A stretch of 64,000 nt of DNA, from the NCBI RefSeq assembly GCF_039539445.1, contig NZ_BAABDD010000002.1, positions 248,001 to 312,000 on the forward strand, given 5' to 3'. The notes under the pieces are model-generated. The model made no database searches. It was given only the letters and a program-made list of their open reading frames with translations, and had not been told where the DNA came from. Numbering within the stretch: the first letter of the stretch is position 1; each line of letters starts with the position of its first letter. Source of the stretch: Salinactinospora qingdaonensis (GTDB lineage: Bacteria > Actinomycetota > Actinomycetes > Streptosporangiales > Streptosporangiaceae). Of this stretch, positions 18,569-26,409 are shown piece after piece. The translations under genes and the position numbers were made by a program.

Positions 18569-18976
18569 GTGCAGCGTACGCTCATTAACGGCAAGATCCA
18601 CCGCGCGACGGTGACACAGGCCGATCTGCACTACGTCGGTTCCATCACCATCGACGCCGACCTCATGGAGGCGGCAAACCTGGTGGAAGGCGAGCAGGTG
18701 CACGTCGTCGACATCGACAACGGTAACCGGCTGGTGACCTATGCCATCACGGGCGACCGGGGCAGTGGAGTGATCGGGATCAACGGTGCCGCCGCGCATC
18801 TGGTGAGCCCAGGAGATCTCGTCATCATCATGTCCTATGTCGTGCTGGACGAGGTCGAGCGCACCATGCACCACCCCCGGGTGGTCCATGTCAACCGGGA
18901 TAACCGGATCATCGAACTGGGGGTAGATCCGGCCGGTGCGCTGCCCGGCAGCGGTCTGACCTCGGGGCGGGCCTGA
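18569..18976 (+). CDS. panD: Aspartate 1-decarboxylase
   Basis: Protein of 135 residues matching PanD over its full length. It converts L-aspartate to beta-alanine for pantothenate and CoA. The self-cleavage site is visible: Gly24-Ser25 in HYVGSITID, where Ser25 becomes the pyruvoyl cofactor. GINGAAAHLVSPGDLVII and the Arg/Tyr region around residues 57-58 are also family-typical. The GTG start at 18569 follows GAGGAAAGG. PanD is usually near panB/panC or stands alone. Here it sits among siderophore genes, so it may supply beta-alanine as a building block for a module outside the window, or for phosphopantetheine demand; both are inferences. Confidence 0.95.
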   Translation: MQRTLINGKIHRATVTQADLHYVGSITIDADLMEAANLVEGEQVHVVDIDNGNRLVTYAITGDRGSGVIGINGAAAHLVSPGDLVIIMSYVVLDEVERTMHHPRVVHVNRDNRIIELGVDPAGALPGSGLTSGRA

Positions 18977-18996
18977 CAGGGCAGCGGCTATGTCTG

Positions 18997-19022
18997 GCGG
19001 TAGTGACATAGACCACTACCGC
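18997..19022. promoter_or_regulatory. Inverted repeat after panD
   Basis: Nine-base arms (GCGGTAGTG / CACTACCGC) flank an 8-nt spacer, 20 bp after the panD stop. It could be a weak terminator or a repressor operator. The rest of the gap up to 19354 shows nothing else I can support. Confidence 0.45.
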
Positions 19023-19354
19023 GGTAGGGCGGGGGCGGCAGGCCTCCAGTGCGCTCCCTCCTGGAATCCCGGGATGCGAACCGGCAGGTCAGCCTCGCCC
19101 GTTAGGGCGCCCCGCCTCCTTTCTCCACCCACACCTCGCCTCATCGCCCCCGACTTCGACTCCCTGGCGCGCCCTCGGGACGCTTGCTGACCACATCCGG
19201 CCCGATGATCCGTGACATCTCCGGGTATGCACTTCCTGCGCCGTATTGGCCGAGCCACGTTGCCGATGCGGACCCGAGGGCGGAGGGAGACGCGGTTGAG
19301 CGGTGTCGTTGCGCCGCAGTCGCCGGTGGCGCACCCAGGGCCGTGGGCGAGGCG

Positions 19355-19642
19355 ATGATCGACGAGGAGCCGGAGCTAGAGCCCGGTGCCGCTGCGGCCA
19401 GCCGCGGCTACGATCCCGAGCGGCGCGATGTGGCCGCCCACATCGAGTGGCAAAAACAGGGGGCCTGGGTGGTGATCTGGGGCCCCTACAGTCGCCGCTT
19501 CTGGGCTTTTGCCCGCTGGCCGGTCCCTCCCGGCGGCGCTGTCGTCTCCGCGGCCGACCCTGGGGAACTCTACGCCGAGATGCGCGACGTCGAGCGCAAG
19601 CACCGCTTCCTGCGGTGGCGCTACGGCCGGGGCCGTAGCTGA
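19355..19642 (+). CDS. Small hypothetical protein
   Basis: Predicted protein of 95 residues; I do not recognise a named family. The N-terminal third is acidic and variable (DEEPELEPG). The rest looks like a compact conserved domain: IEWQKQGAWVVIWGPYSRRFWAFARWP, then a Glu/Arg-rich helix (AEMRDVERKHRFLRWRYG). The many aromatic residues and codon use argue for a real product. ATG 19355 has only weak ribosome-binding signal (GGGCGAGG), and an open frame continues upstream to 19184, so the start is uncertain. It converges on the fhuF-like gene with a 16-bp gap. Confidence 0.6.
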   Translation: MIDEEPELEPGAAAASRGYDPERRDVAAHIEWQKQGAWVVIWGPYSRRFWAFARWPVPPGGAVVSAADPGELYAEMRDVERKHRFLRWRYGRGRS

Positions 19643-19658
19643 ACCCAGCCGACCCGCC

Positions 19659-20522
19659 TCAAGGGGCCAGCGCCGGATCGCGCAGCCACTCGCGCAGCTC
19701 CTCGCGCCGCAGACTGTCGTCCTTGAGGGGACATGTGGTGCAGAAGCCGTGCGCGGGGTCTCCCTTGTATTCGAAGCAGCAGGTGCCGCGCACCGCCCAC
19801 GTGCCTCGCGGATGGTTCTCGCAGAAGGGGAACAGGCGGGGCCGAGACTGGGTGGTGGCGCCCGCGTCGACGAAGGCCTCGCCGAGGCGGCGGGCGCGCT
19901 CCCAGGCCGCCTTAGCGTCATAGCCCAAGAAACGGGCCGGGTTGAGCATGTAGAAGTGCAGTGTGTCGAGGACCCAGCCCCATAGCACGCGCCGTCCCAC
20001 CCGAGAGTGCTCGTGGACGGCGTCGATGATGGGGGAGAACGCCCCCACCATGCCTGCGGCTACGACCGTGTCGAACTCGGTGGCTTCGACCGCCACGGCA
20101 TCGTGGTGTCCTGCGTAGTCGTCGTCGGTGCTCACCGCGACGCGGGGGCTGGTGATGGTGGGAGTACCGAAGTTGCCGCTACAGCGCCACGGGAACCACA
20201 GATGCTCCCGGTCCAGCAGTGGGGCACGCCCGGTGAGGTAACTGCCCGCCGCGACCAGGAAGATCGGCTCCCGCAGCAGTGCCCGCAGGAAGTGCGTCGC
20301 TGCGGGGAGGCGGTGCTGCGGCCCGTTGGTCGAGGCGATCTTCTCCAACAGAACGGGCACGGCCCCCTCGGCGACCATCAGGTCGGTCCGGTACCAGTGC
20401 TCGCTGCCGGGGTGGGCCCGGACAATCCGCATCTCAGGCACACGGATGTCGGGCAGCGGGGCGAACTTCAGCGGCGCGCAAGCCTCCACCACACTCTGCA
20501 GTGGATGGCGCGTGCTTGTCAT
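19659..20522 (-). CDS. FhuF-like ferric-siderophore reductase (2Fe-2S)
   Basis: Protein of 287 residues. The C-terminus carries the FhuF-type cluster-binding pattern, two adjacent Cys followed after ten residues by Cys-x2-Cys (TCCFEY...GFCTTCPL), which holds a 2Fe-2S centre. Family members reduce hydroxamate and related ferric siderophores in the cytoplasm so iron is released. The start ATG 20522 has GAAAGG upstream. An iron-box-like site lies 165 bp before the start. With the SIP-type flavoreductase this makes two different reductases in one locus, as often seen in actinomycetes. Confidence 0.9.
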   Translation of the reverse strand: MTSTRHPLQSVVEACAPLKFAPLPDIRVPEMRIVRAHPGSEHWYRTDLMVAEGAVPVLLEKIASTNGPQHRLPAATHFLRALLREPIFLVAAGSYLTGRAPLLDREHLWFPWRCSGNFGTPTITSPRVAVSTDDDYAGHHDAVAVEATEFDTVVAAGMVGAFSPIIDAVHEHSRVGRRVLWGWVLDTLHFYMLNPARFLGYDAKAAWERARRLGEAFVDAGATTQSRPRLFPFCENHPRGTWAVRGTCCFEYKGDPAHGFCTTCPLKDDSLRREELREWLRDPALAP

Positions 20523-20686
20523 GCTTAGGCCGCCTTTCGTGCCGCTGGGTGCTTTTCGACCGCATACCAGCGGTCGCCGGACGGTCGCCGATCGCCGAGT
20601 GGGCTCGCTACAGTAGGCCGAATGGGAAAGCGGACGTCATCTGCGCCTGGTGTTCCCCCCGTTAGCAGCGGTGCCCGCTTGTTAAT

Positions 20687-20705
20687 TAAGGCTAGCCTAA
20701 CAGGC
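20687..20705 (-). promoter_or_regulatory. Half-conserved iron box upstream of fhuF-like gene
   Basis: Read on the plus strand, TAAGGCTAGCCTAACAGGC matches 14 of 19 positions of the DtxR/IdeR consensus: the left arm and centre are good, the right outer arm is poor. It lies 165 bp upstream of the leftward fhuF-like start. It sits in an A+T-rich island (TTAATTAAGG) suitable for a promoter. Confidence 0.65.
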
Positions 20706-21064
20706 TATTGGGCGCAATGATCAGTGTGCCCGCGGTGTGGCGAGCCAGGGGCAATGTTCCTGATGGGCGCGGGTATGTGCGTAGTGTCACACCTTGCCGC
20801 CGGCTGGCCGCCCCCGCTCGGCCGGTGGGGCGCGCTTCGCGGTACATCTCTATCGGTCTTCCTGCCTCGTCGCGCCGCCCCGCCCCTTACGGCGAGCGGG
20901 GCTTGGCTCCCGTTGGCCTCGGGCGCCGCGCCGGCGCAGTCCCCAGGGCGGCGCAGGTCACCAAGGCACGGTCGCGCCGCGGTCCGGCCGGCCACCGCCG
21001 CAGCACGGCCGTCCCATTCCTCGCCGGTACGGCCGACCGGTTCCAGCCTGCCGTTGCAAACCGA
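20706..21064. other. Intergenic region between fhuF-like and JmjC genes
   Basis: No convincing gene. Frames on both strands are Arg/Pro/Gly-rich and unlike proteins. It contains the end of the leftward JmjC transcription unit and the upstream part of the fhuF regulatory region. Confidence 0.45.
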
Positions 21065-22252
21065 TCAACGCAGCAGCACGAGATGGTGGCGTACCAGCGC
21101 CTGGACTACGCCCACCACATTCGCCACCGGGGTCGCGGTGCGCTCGGCCAGTTCTCCGACCGTGAGGCGATGGTGCCGCGCGAGTTCCCGCACCACCGCC
21201 TCGGTCTCGCCCGGCAGCCGGTAGCGTCGACCGGCCACCGTCAGGGCCACCTTGCCGGTGTCGCTCTCGCGTTCCACTGCGGGGGGCAGGATCGCGGTGA
21301 ACTCCACGACAGTCTCGGGCTGGGGGGCGGCGCCATCGACCGCCCACGGCAGCGAGAAGGACTGCCGACGGGGGAAACGGGCGTCACGGTCGGCCAGGAA
21401 GGAGTCCAGGTTGTGGCGTTCGGCCAAATCAGTCAGGGTGCGCACCAGTTCGTGCTGGTGCTTGCGGCGTTCCTCGGCTGAGGCGAAGCGCGGCAGGTCT
21501 TGGCGCATGAACTCGACGTCGTGCAGGCGTTCCAGCAGCGACCGAGCCCAGTCGATCCCGGTGGCGCGGGTGAACCCGAACGTCAGGTGCATGCTGACGT
21601 CACCGGTGCCCTTCACCGTGTGCCACCAGCCCCGCGGGACGTGCAGGACGTGTCCCGGGCGCAGTACCCCCTCCCACAGCGTGTGCCCTGGCGGTTCGTG
21701 GCTGTGGTCGGCGTCGACCTTCATCGGGTAAGCGCGGCTGCCCTGCCCGTGGACCTGCCACGACTTGGTCCCGACCACCTGTACGACGAACGTGTCGTGG
21801 TCGTCCCAGTGGGTGTCGAAGCCGTGGGAATCCCCCCAGATCAGGTATAAGTTGACCTGGGCCCGCTCACGTACCAGGCGCATCAGGTCGTCGGTGGCCG
21901 CTCCGATGGGCGGGTGCAACCGGTCGATGCCGTCGAGCACCATGCTCGCCCCCTCGCGCAGTTGCGCATACAGCGCGTCAGGGCGGATGAGGCGCCGGGA
22001 ACGTCCTGAGGACTCCCCGGTCTCGGTGTAGCGCTCCACCGGTACCGGCGATCCCTCGCGGTGCAGCCGCAGCCGCGGCGGCTCCAGCGGTCGTGTCGAC
22101 AGGATCTCGTTAAGCGCGGCGAAGTCCAACAGGGGAGCCACCGCCGCCGCCCCCAGGTCGGCGAACACGACCTCACGGGACAGCTTGTCCTCAAGGCTCT
22201 CGGCGCCAACGGCCTCGCGCAGCGTCTCAGTGAACAGGTAATCGGTCACCAT
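21065..22252 (-). CDS. JmjC/Cupin_4-type Fe(II)/2-oxoglutarate oxygenase with C-terminal winged-helix region
   Basis: Protein of 395 residues. The central JmjC/Cupin_4 domain has the metal triad: His148 and Asp150 in THWDDHDTFVVQVVGTKSW, and a second His (about 211) in HVPRGWWHTV. Lys163 and nearby residues fit a 2-oxoglutarate pocket. Relatives (ROXA/NO66 group) hydroxylate protein side chains such as Arg or His. The last 65 residues (VGELAERTATPVANVVGVVQALV) look like a winged-helix domain, also present in ROXA-type enzymes, where it helps dimerise or bind substrate. ATG 22252 has GGAAGG only 3 nt before it; GTG 22249 has better spacing. An open frame to 22534 exists but is low-complexity. 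It is downstream of the peptide gene, so that peptide is a candidate substrate. Confidence 0.85.
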   Translation of the reverse strand: MVTDYLFTETLREAVGAESLEDKLSREVVFADLGAAAVAPLLDFAALNEILSTRPLEPPRLRLHREGSPVPVERYTETGESSGRSRRLIRPDALYAQLREGASMVLDGIDRLHPPIGAATDDLMRLVRERAQVNLYLIWGDSHGFDTHWDDHDTFVVQVVGTKSWQVHGQGSRAYPMKVDADHSHEPPGHTLWEGVLRPGHVLHVPRGWWHTVKGTGDVSMHLTFGFTRATGIDWARSLLERLHDVEFMRQDLPRFASAEERRKHQHELVRTLTDLAERHNLDSFLADRDARFPRRQSFSLPWAVDGAAPQPETVVEFTAILPPAVERESDTGKVALTVAGRRYRLPGETEAVVRELARHHRLTVGELAERTATPVANVVGVVQALVRHHLVLLR

Positions 22253-22560
22253 GAACCTTCCGGGCCGGCCCGCCATGTCGGGGCGGGGGATCGACACTTG
22301 TGGATAGCCGGGCGTGACGCCGGCGTGGGCCGTGTCACTGCGCTCGAGGCGGGCTCCAGGGCCCTGACCTGGCGCGGCTCGCCGCGCTCGCGCCCAGCGG
22401 CCGGCCGCAGGGCCATACCGCCGGCGCACTCGACCGCACGCCGGTCGGGGCGGGCGTGACTCACCTTCGGCAGCGCCAGCGGCGCCGCCACGCCCCCGGC
22501 ACCGCTCGGCGACCGCCGGCGGGCCCGTGCCCACCGGCGGCCAGTCGTGGCAGCGACGAA
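22253..22560. other. Gap between peptide gene and JmjC gene
   Basis: About 308 bases of very G+C-rich DNA. The JmjC frame stays open through most of it, but the translation is Arg/Gly/Pro-rich and no start is better placed. It may be untranslated leader or a processing region between the two genes. Confidence 0.45.
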
Positions 22561-22674
22561 TCAGATGAAGTCAGAGCTGGAGTCGGTGCCGTCAGTGTCA
22601 CCGCCGGCGGTGATGTCGCGCGACGTAACCTCGTTCAGGTCCTCGACCTCAACCTCGATCTCGATCGGATCCAT
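22561..22674 (-). CDS. 37-residue acidic peptide, candidate modified-peptide precursor
   Basis: This short gene starts at ATG 22674 and stops at TGA 22561. It begins MDPIEIEVEVED and ends GGDTDGTDSSSDFI. There are 12 acidic residues (7 Asp, 5 Glu), one basic residue (Arg19), no Cys, Lys or His, and one Pro at position 3. A strong ribosome-binding site (AAGAGAGGTGA) overlaps the stop of the oligopeptidase gene 6 nt upstream, so the two are probably co-translated. The alternating Ile/Val-Glu first half resembles a leader peptide; the Gly/Asp/Thr/Ser second half resembles a core. Cleavage after Arg19 by the neighbouring peptidase would free an 18-residue piece with five Asp. I know no family for it. 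Function as precursor is inferred from size, spacing and neighbours. Confidence 0.65.
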   Translation of the reverse strand: MDPIEIEVEVEDLNEVTSRDITAGGDTDGTDSSSDFI

Positions 22675-22680
22675 TGGAGT

Positions 22681-24846
22681 TCACCTCTCTTCCTGTTGGC
22701 TCGGAACCACCCCAGCGCCGACCGTTCTGTCGGCAGGGAGCAGCCCCGTCTGCGCGGCCGCGAAGGCATGTGCGTCGGCCGCGAGATCGATGGCGCGCGT
22801 CACGGCTCTGGCCCCATGGCCCACGCCGTGCTCGTAGCGCAGCAGCACCGGGCGTGTGCCCGAGCCGTGTTCCCGTAGCGCCGCGCACATCTTGCGCGGA
22901 TGGGCGGCGTCGGTGCGGGTGTCGCCATGGAACCCGGTTAGCAGGATTGCCGGATGGTCGCTCCCGCCGTGGCGTAGCGCATGGTGGTAGGGGGAGTAGC
23001 GCAGCAGCGCGGCGAAGTCGCCGGGGTCAGCCACGGTGCCGAATTCCCGGGTCCACATCGCTCCCAGCCCCAGCCGTTCGAACCGCGCCATGTCGGTCAG
23101 CGGCGCCGAGGCGATGACCGAGCCGCACACGTCGGGCCGCAGCATCGCCGCGGCCAGTACCAGCAGACCACCGGCCGAGCCGCCCGACAGGCACAGCGAA
23201 GCCCGAGTGCAGTACCCCATAGCCACCAGCTCGTCGGCGGCGGCGATGAGGTCCTCCACCGAGCGGATCTTGGCGCGCCGCGCGCCCTCGACGTGCCAGC
23301 GTCGTCCACCGTCGCCGCCCCCGCGGACGTGGGCCACCGCATAGCGGCCCCCCGCGCGCAGCCACGCCAGCACAGTCGCACTGAACCCGAACTGGCGGGG
23401 GCGACCGAACCCGCCATAGGCGTGCAGGATCGTCGGTCCGCTCCTGGGGGCGCCCTCCAAAGAGAACACGGTGATGGGGACCTGTGTCCCATCGGCCGAC
23501 CGGCAGGTCAGCGTTTCGCGCCGTACGTGGTCGGTTGGCGGCGGCGCTTGGGGCTCGGGCCAGCGCCGGGGTTCGGGCCAGCCGGGCAGGTAGGTGAGCA
23601 CGATTTGTTGGGTGGCGACGTCGGCATAGCAGAACGTGATCTCGCCGCCATGCTCGGCCGTACCGACCCGCTCGCCGTGGTCGCGCGCCTCGCCGGTGCG
23701 GGCCCACGCGGGCTCGTGGGATTCGAGCCGGGTCACCATGCCCTCTCCCGGCAGGGGGATCGGCCGCAGCAGGTGACCCTCGCCACTGTGCGCGGTGAGT
23801 TCGCTGATACCCAGCCGCGTCCGGGTCACCAGAATCTCCACAGCCGCGGCCGTGCCGGCGACGGCGAAGCCGTCCAGGGTCGCCGTGGGATCTTCGGCGA
23901 CGAGCTCCTCCCAGTGCTCGGGAGCACACCGGTCAGGAGCGGTGCGGCACACCCGCCGCATCGGCGCGCCGTGCGTGGTGCGCAGGTAGAGCATCCCATC
24001 GGGACCGACCTCGGCCTCCGACTCCACCTCGATGCCGCTGTGGATCGTGGTCAGTTCGGGCGCGTCGGCGCGGCACTCCGCCAGATCGGCCAGCCACAGG
24101 TCGTTGCGGTGGCCCGTGCCATGGCTCTCCGAGATCAGCAGCCAGCGACCGCGCCGCAGTCGGACCCCTGGCACGGTCCGCTCGGCGGTGCAGGCGTGCA
24201 CGAGGACGTCATCGCGACGGGGGGCGGCGACGCGGTGCAGCCACACGCCGCGGCGGCCGTCGCCGTTGTCGCGGCGCACGTAGTAGAAGACGGGGCCGCG
24301 CGCGCCGGGCAGCCAGGCGACGTGGGAGTAGCGCACTCCCCAGATCGGTTCCTCCACCGGCAGACCGGTCTCGGTGGCCAGCACGCGCAGGGAACCGCGT
24401 TCCGTGCCGCCGCTGGAGGTCTGCACGGCCACGTAGCGACCGTCAGGACTGGGCTCCCACGCATCGAGAGTGGTGGTGCCGCCGGGGTCGAACACGGCCG
24501 GATCGAACACGGTGCGCTCGCCGTTTCCGGCGAAGACGACCAGCCGAGGGTGCTCTGCGTCCCGGTCACGGCGGGTCGCGAACACCGCCCGACCGCGCCG
24601 TACCGGAGGGGACCACAGGTCGGCGGAGACCAGTTCACGGATGTCGTCCGCCAGCGGTTGCCGCATCGGCCAGCCGCGGGCCGCCATGGCGAACTCGCGA
24701 TCACGTTCGTCGAGCCAGGCGTGGACCTCGGGGGAATCGCCGTGCTCTAACCAGCGATACGGGTCGGTTATGCGGATGCCATGCACGATGTCGACGGCCG
24801 GAGCGTTGCCTGCTCGCTCCTCGGGCCCCAGGGTGCGGGCGCTCAC
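22681..24846 (-). CDS. S9A oligopeptidase (oligopeptidase B / prolyl oligopeptidase type)
   Basis: Protein of about 721 residues from GTG 24846 (GGAG 10 nt upstream; the frame stays open to 24984). The first 60 residues have VHGIRITDPYRWLE, the usual opening of the family, then a beta-propeller, then an alpha/beta-hydrolase domain. The triad falls where expected: Ser about 557 in LSGGSAGGLL, Asp about 642 in HGDTRTD, His about 677 in EHGVGHGA. GGSAGG is closer to oligopeptidase B, which cuts after Arg or Lys in short peptides, than to the prolyl form. It heads a leftward set with the acidic peptide and JmjC genes. Possible roles: maturation of that peptide, or hydrolysis of the peptide siderophore to recover iron. 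No signal peptide is visible, so it is probably cytoplasmic. Confidence 0.9.
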   Translation of the reverse strand: MSARTLGPEERAGNAPAVDIVHGIRITDPYRWLEHGDSPEVHAWLDERDREFAMAARGWPMRQPLADDIRELVSADLWSPPVRRGRAVFATRRDRDAEHPRLVVFAGNGERTVFDPAVFDPGGTTTLDAWEPSPDGRYVAVQTSSGGTERGSLRVLATETGLPVEEPIWGVRYSHVAWLPGARGPVFYYVRRDNGDGRRGVWLHRVAAPRRDDVLVHACTAERTVPGVRLRRGRWLLISESHGTGHRNDLWLADLAECRADAPELTTIHSGIEVESEAEVGPDGMLYLRTTHGAPMRRVCRTAPDRCAPEHWEELVAEDPTATLDGFAVAGTAAAVEILVTRTRLGISELTAHSGEGHLLRPIPLPGEGMVTRLESHEPAWARTGEARDHGERVGTAEHGGEITFCYADVATQQIVLTYLPGWPEPRRWPEPQAPPPTDHVRRETLTCRSADGTQVPITVFSLEGAPRSGPTILHAYGGFGRPRQFGFSATVLAWLRAGGRYAVAHVRGGGDGGRRWHVEGARRAKIRSVEDLIAAADELVAMGYCTRASLCLSGGSAGGLLVLAAAMLRPDVCGSVIASAPLTDMARFERLGLGAMWTREFGTVADPGDFAALLRYSPYHHALRHGGSDHPAILLTGFHGDTRTDAAHPRKMCAALREHGSGTRPVLLRYEHGVGHGARAVTRAIDLAADAHAFAAAQTGLLPADRTVGAGVVPSQQEER

Positions 24847-25021
24847 CAAGAGCCACTCCACGCCACCCCGGGCGGGCCCGGACGTGGCGGACGGGGATGG
24901 AGGGCAAGGCCGGCGAGGACAGGGCAACAGCTTCGCACGCCTCCCATCCTTGAGGCCGGATCGTGCCGCAAGCAAGGAAGTCATTGCTTACCCACGTCAA
25001 CGCGAAACTCACCCCGCGGCT

Positions 25022-25036
25022 ACGTTTACCAAACGT
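25022..25036 (-). promoter_or_regulatory. Operator-like inverted repeat upstream of the oligopeptidase set
   Basis: ACGTTT-ACC-AAACGT is a perfect 6-bp inverted repeat in an A+T-richer patch, 176 bp upstream of the leftward GTG start. A TTGACG box that could serve as -35 for leftward transcription lies just downstream of it (about 24998-25003). A repressor or activator other than DtxR may act here; no iron box is seen. Confidence 0.45.
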
Positions 25037-25512
25037 TTTCGCTGGTTGTAGGGGGTCACCACTGATCCTGCGCGGTCCGTTTCCCAGCCGGTATCACAGG
25101 CATGGGTTTGGCGTTATGTGGTTGCTGTGTCACCTTCGGTGGGCGTTGGGGGTGTCGAGCCGCATTGTCCGTGCCTCTGGCGTGGCGACCACCCTCGGGC
25201 CATGCGGGCACGCACCGCCCGCGTGCGGTGGCAGGGCGGGCACCGGGGCGGTTCTCACTCCCGGGGGAGTCTTGGTCAAGCCGGGAGCGGGCAGAGGCTC
25301 CCGTCGGCCGGGGGCAACGCAACCGGCAACATCGAGGACCGGCCGCCCCCGCCGCCTTCCGTGACCTGCCTCACCTTTAGTGCACCGCTCCGACGCTCAG
25401 GCTCTCCGCCGGATTCCCGCCCGGCGGGGAGCACCTGCCTGAGGGGGCCGCGCATACGGAAGCACGGCGAAGTTGCGCGCTCCAATCGCCGATCCAACGG
25501 AGGGGCCACCGC
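25037..25512. other. Intergenic region with probable terminator of the PPTase gene
   Basis: No convincing gene. At about 25397-25446 an imperfect stem-loop (CTCAGG...CCTGAG outer arms, CGCCGG...CCGGCG inner arms) lies just after the leftward phosphopantetheinyl transferase gene and probably ends its transcript. Confidence 0.45.
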
Positions 25513-26286
25513 CTATCCTCGGGGTGCTGAGGTCTCGACGTCGCGCAGTAACGGCGCGGCGTCGTGCTCGGTGACATTGACCTCATGCGGTGTGATGGCG
25601 GCCACCGCGGCCCGGTAGTCGGAACCGGCGGCCAGGTCGGTGAGCCACACGTGCGGGGGAGCGGTTGGGGAATCCCACGCCAGCACCGCTGGTTGCTCCG
25701 TGGAGCCGCTCACAGTCACGCTGTTCAGCCCTCCGCTGAGCCCTTGACCGGTAGCCTTGAGAAGAGCTTCTTTGCGCGACCAGTAGGTAAAGAAAGCCCT
25801 AGTGCGCTCGGCGGGGGAGTGAGTGGCCAAGGCCTCCCGCTCGACCCGAGTCAGGGCGTGCTCCGCGATTCCCTCGATGTCGCGGTCGTCGCGCACGTGT
25901 TCCACGTCCAACCCCACGGGAGCCCCTTGTGTCAACGCCACACCCACGCGCTGACCGGAATGGGTGATCGAGATCTCCAGGCCGGCGGCCACGCCCACGG
26001 GCCGGGGCTTGCCGTGGGGCTCGCCGCGTGGCTCGTCCAGGGCGGCGCAGCGTCCGCAGTACAGCTCGAACGTCACCTGCTGGGGGGAACAGCCGGCCTC
26101 GCGCGCGCACAGCAGGCGTGCGAGAGCGTGGGCCACGGCGTAGCGGTCACGGTCGGCGGCCACTCGTAGCCTGCTGTGTCGCTGGCGTTCCCGGTCGTCG
26201 AGGAGTCTTAGCAGGTCAGGTGTTGCCAGGGCCGGATCGGCCCACCACACCGAGCAGGGCAGTGAAGTCGCAGTCACAAGCCCCAT
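25513..26286 (-). CDS. Sfp-type 4'-phosphopantetheinyl transferase
   Basis: Protein of 257 residues from ATG 26286; an in-frame start at 26337 would add 17 residues that look unlike protein. It has the Sfp-family magnesium and CoA-binding motifs: ISITHSGQRVGVAL, then VGLDVEHV (Asp and Glu ligands) and YWSRKEALLKATGQGL (Trp/Lys/Glu core). These enzymes transfer phosphopantetheine from CoA to the conserved Ser of carrier domains. The size and motif spacing fit the broad Sfp type used by NRPSs rather than the short AcpS type. At the edge of the siderophore locus it most likely activates the four carrier domains of the synthetases. Confidence 0.9.
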   Translation of the reverse strand: MGLVTATSLPCSVWWADPALATPDLLRLLDDRERQRHSRLRVAADRDRYAVAHALARLLCAREAGCSPQQVTFELYCGRCAALDEPRGEPHGKPRPVGVAAGLEISITHSGQRVGVALTQGAPVGLDVEHVRDDRDIEGIAEHALTRVEREALATHSPAERTRAFFTYWSRKEALLKATGQGLSGGLNSVTVSGSTEQPAVLAWDSPTAPPHVWLTDLAAGSDYRAAVAAITPHEVNVTEHDAAPLLRDVETSAPRG

Positions 26287-26352
26287 TGTGACGCCTGCCG
26301 GCAGCGCCCGACATCCCCGGAGTTCCACACTCTCCAATCAGGATCGCTGTAA

Positions 26353-26377
26353 CTTCAAACACAACCCCTGTTTGAAG
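26353..26377 (+). promoter_or_regulatory. Inverted-repeat operator before the DeoR regulator
   Basis: CTTCAAACA-CAACCCC-TGTTTGAAG has perfect 9-bp arms and a 7-nt spacer, 32 bp upstream of the regulator start. A further half-site (TGTTTGGA) lies at 26401-26408. DeoR proteins usually repress their own operon through such spaced repeats, so autoregulation is likely. Confidence 0.75.
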
Positions 26378-26409
26378 GACATACAAAAGAACATGGTTTA
26401 TGTTTGGAT

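Noticed and set aside
22253..22534. N-terminal extension of the JmjC protein
   Set aside because: Arg/Gly/Pro-rich translation unlike a protein domain and no ribosome site.
25102..25380. 92-residue Cys-containing frame as a possible peptide precursor
   Set aside because: No ribosome site and the sequence after the first 20 residues is Arg/Gly/Pro-rich noise.
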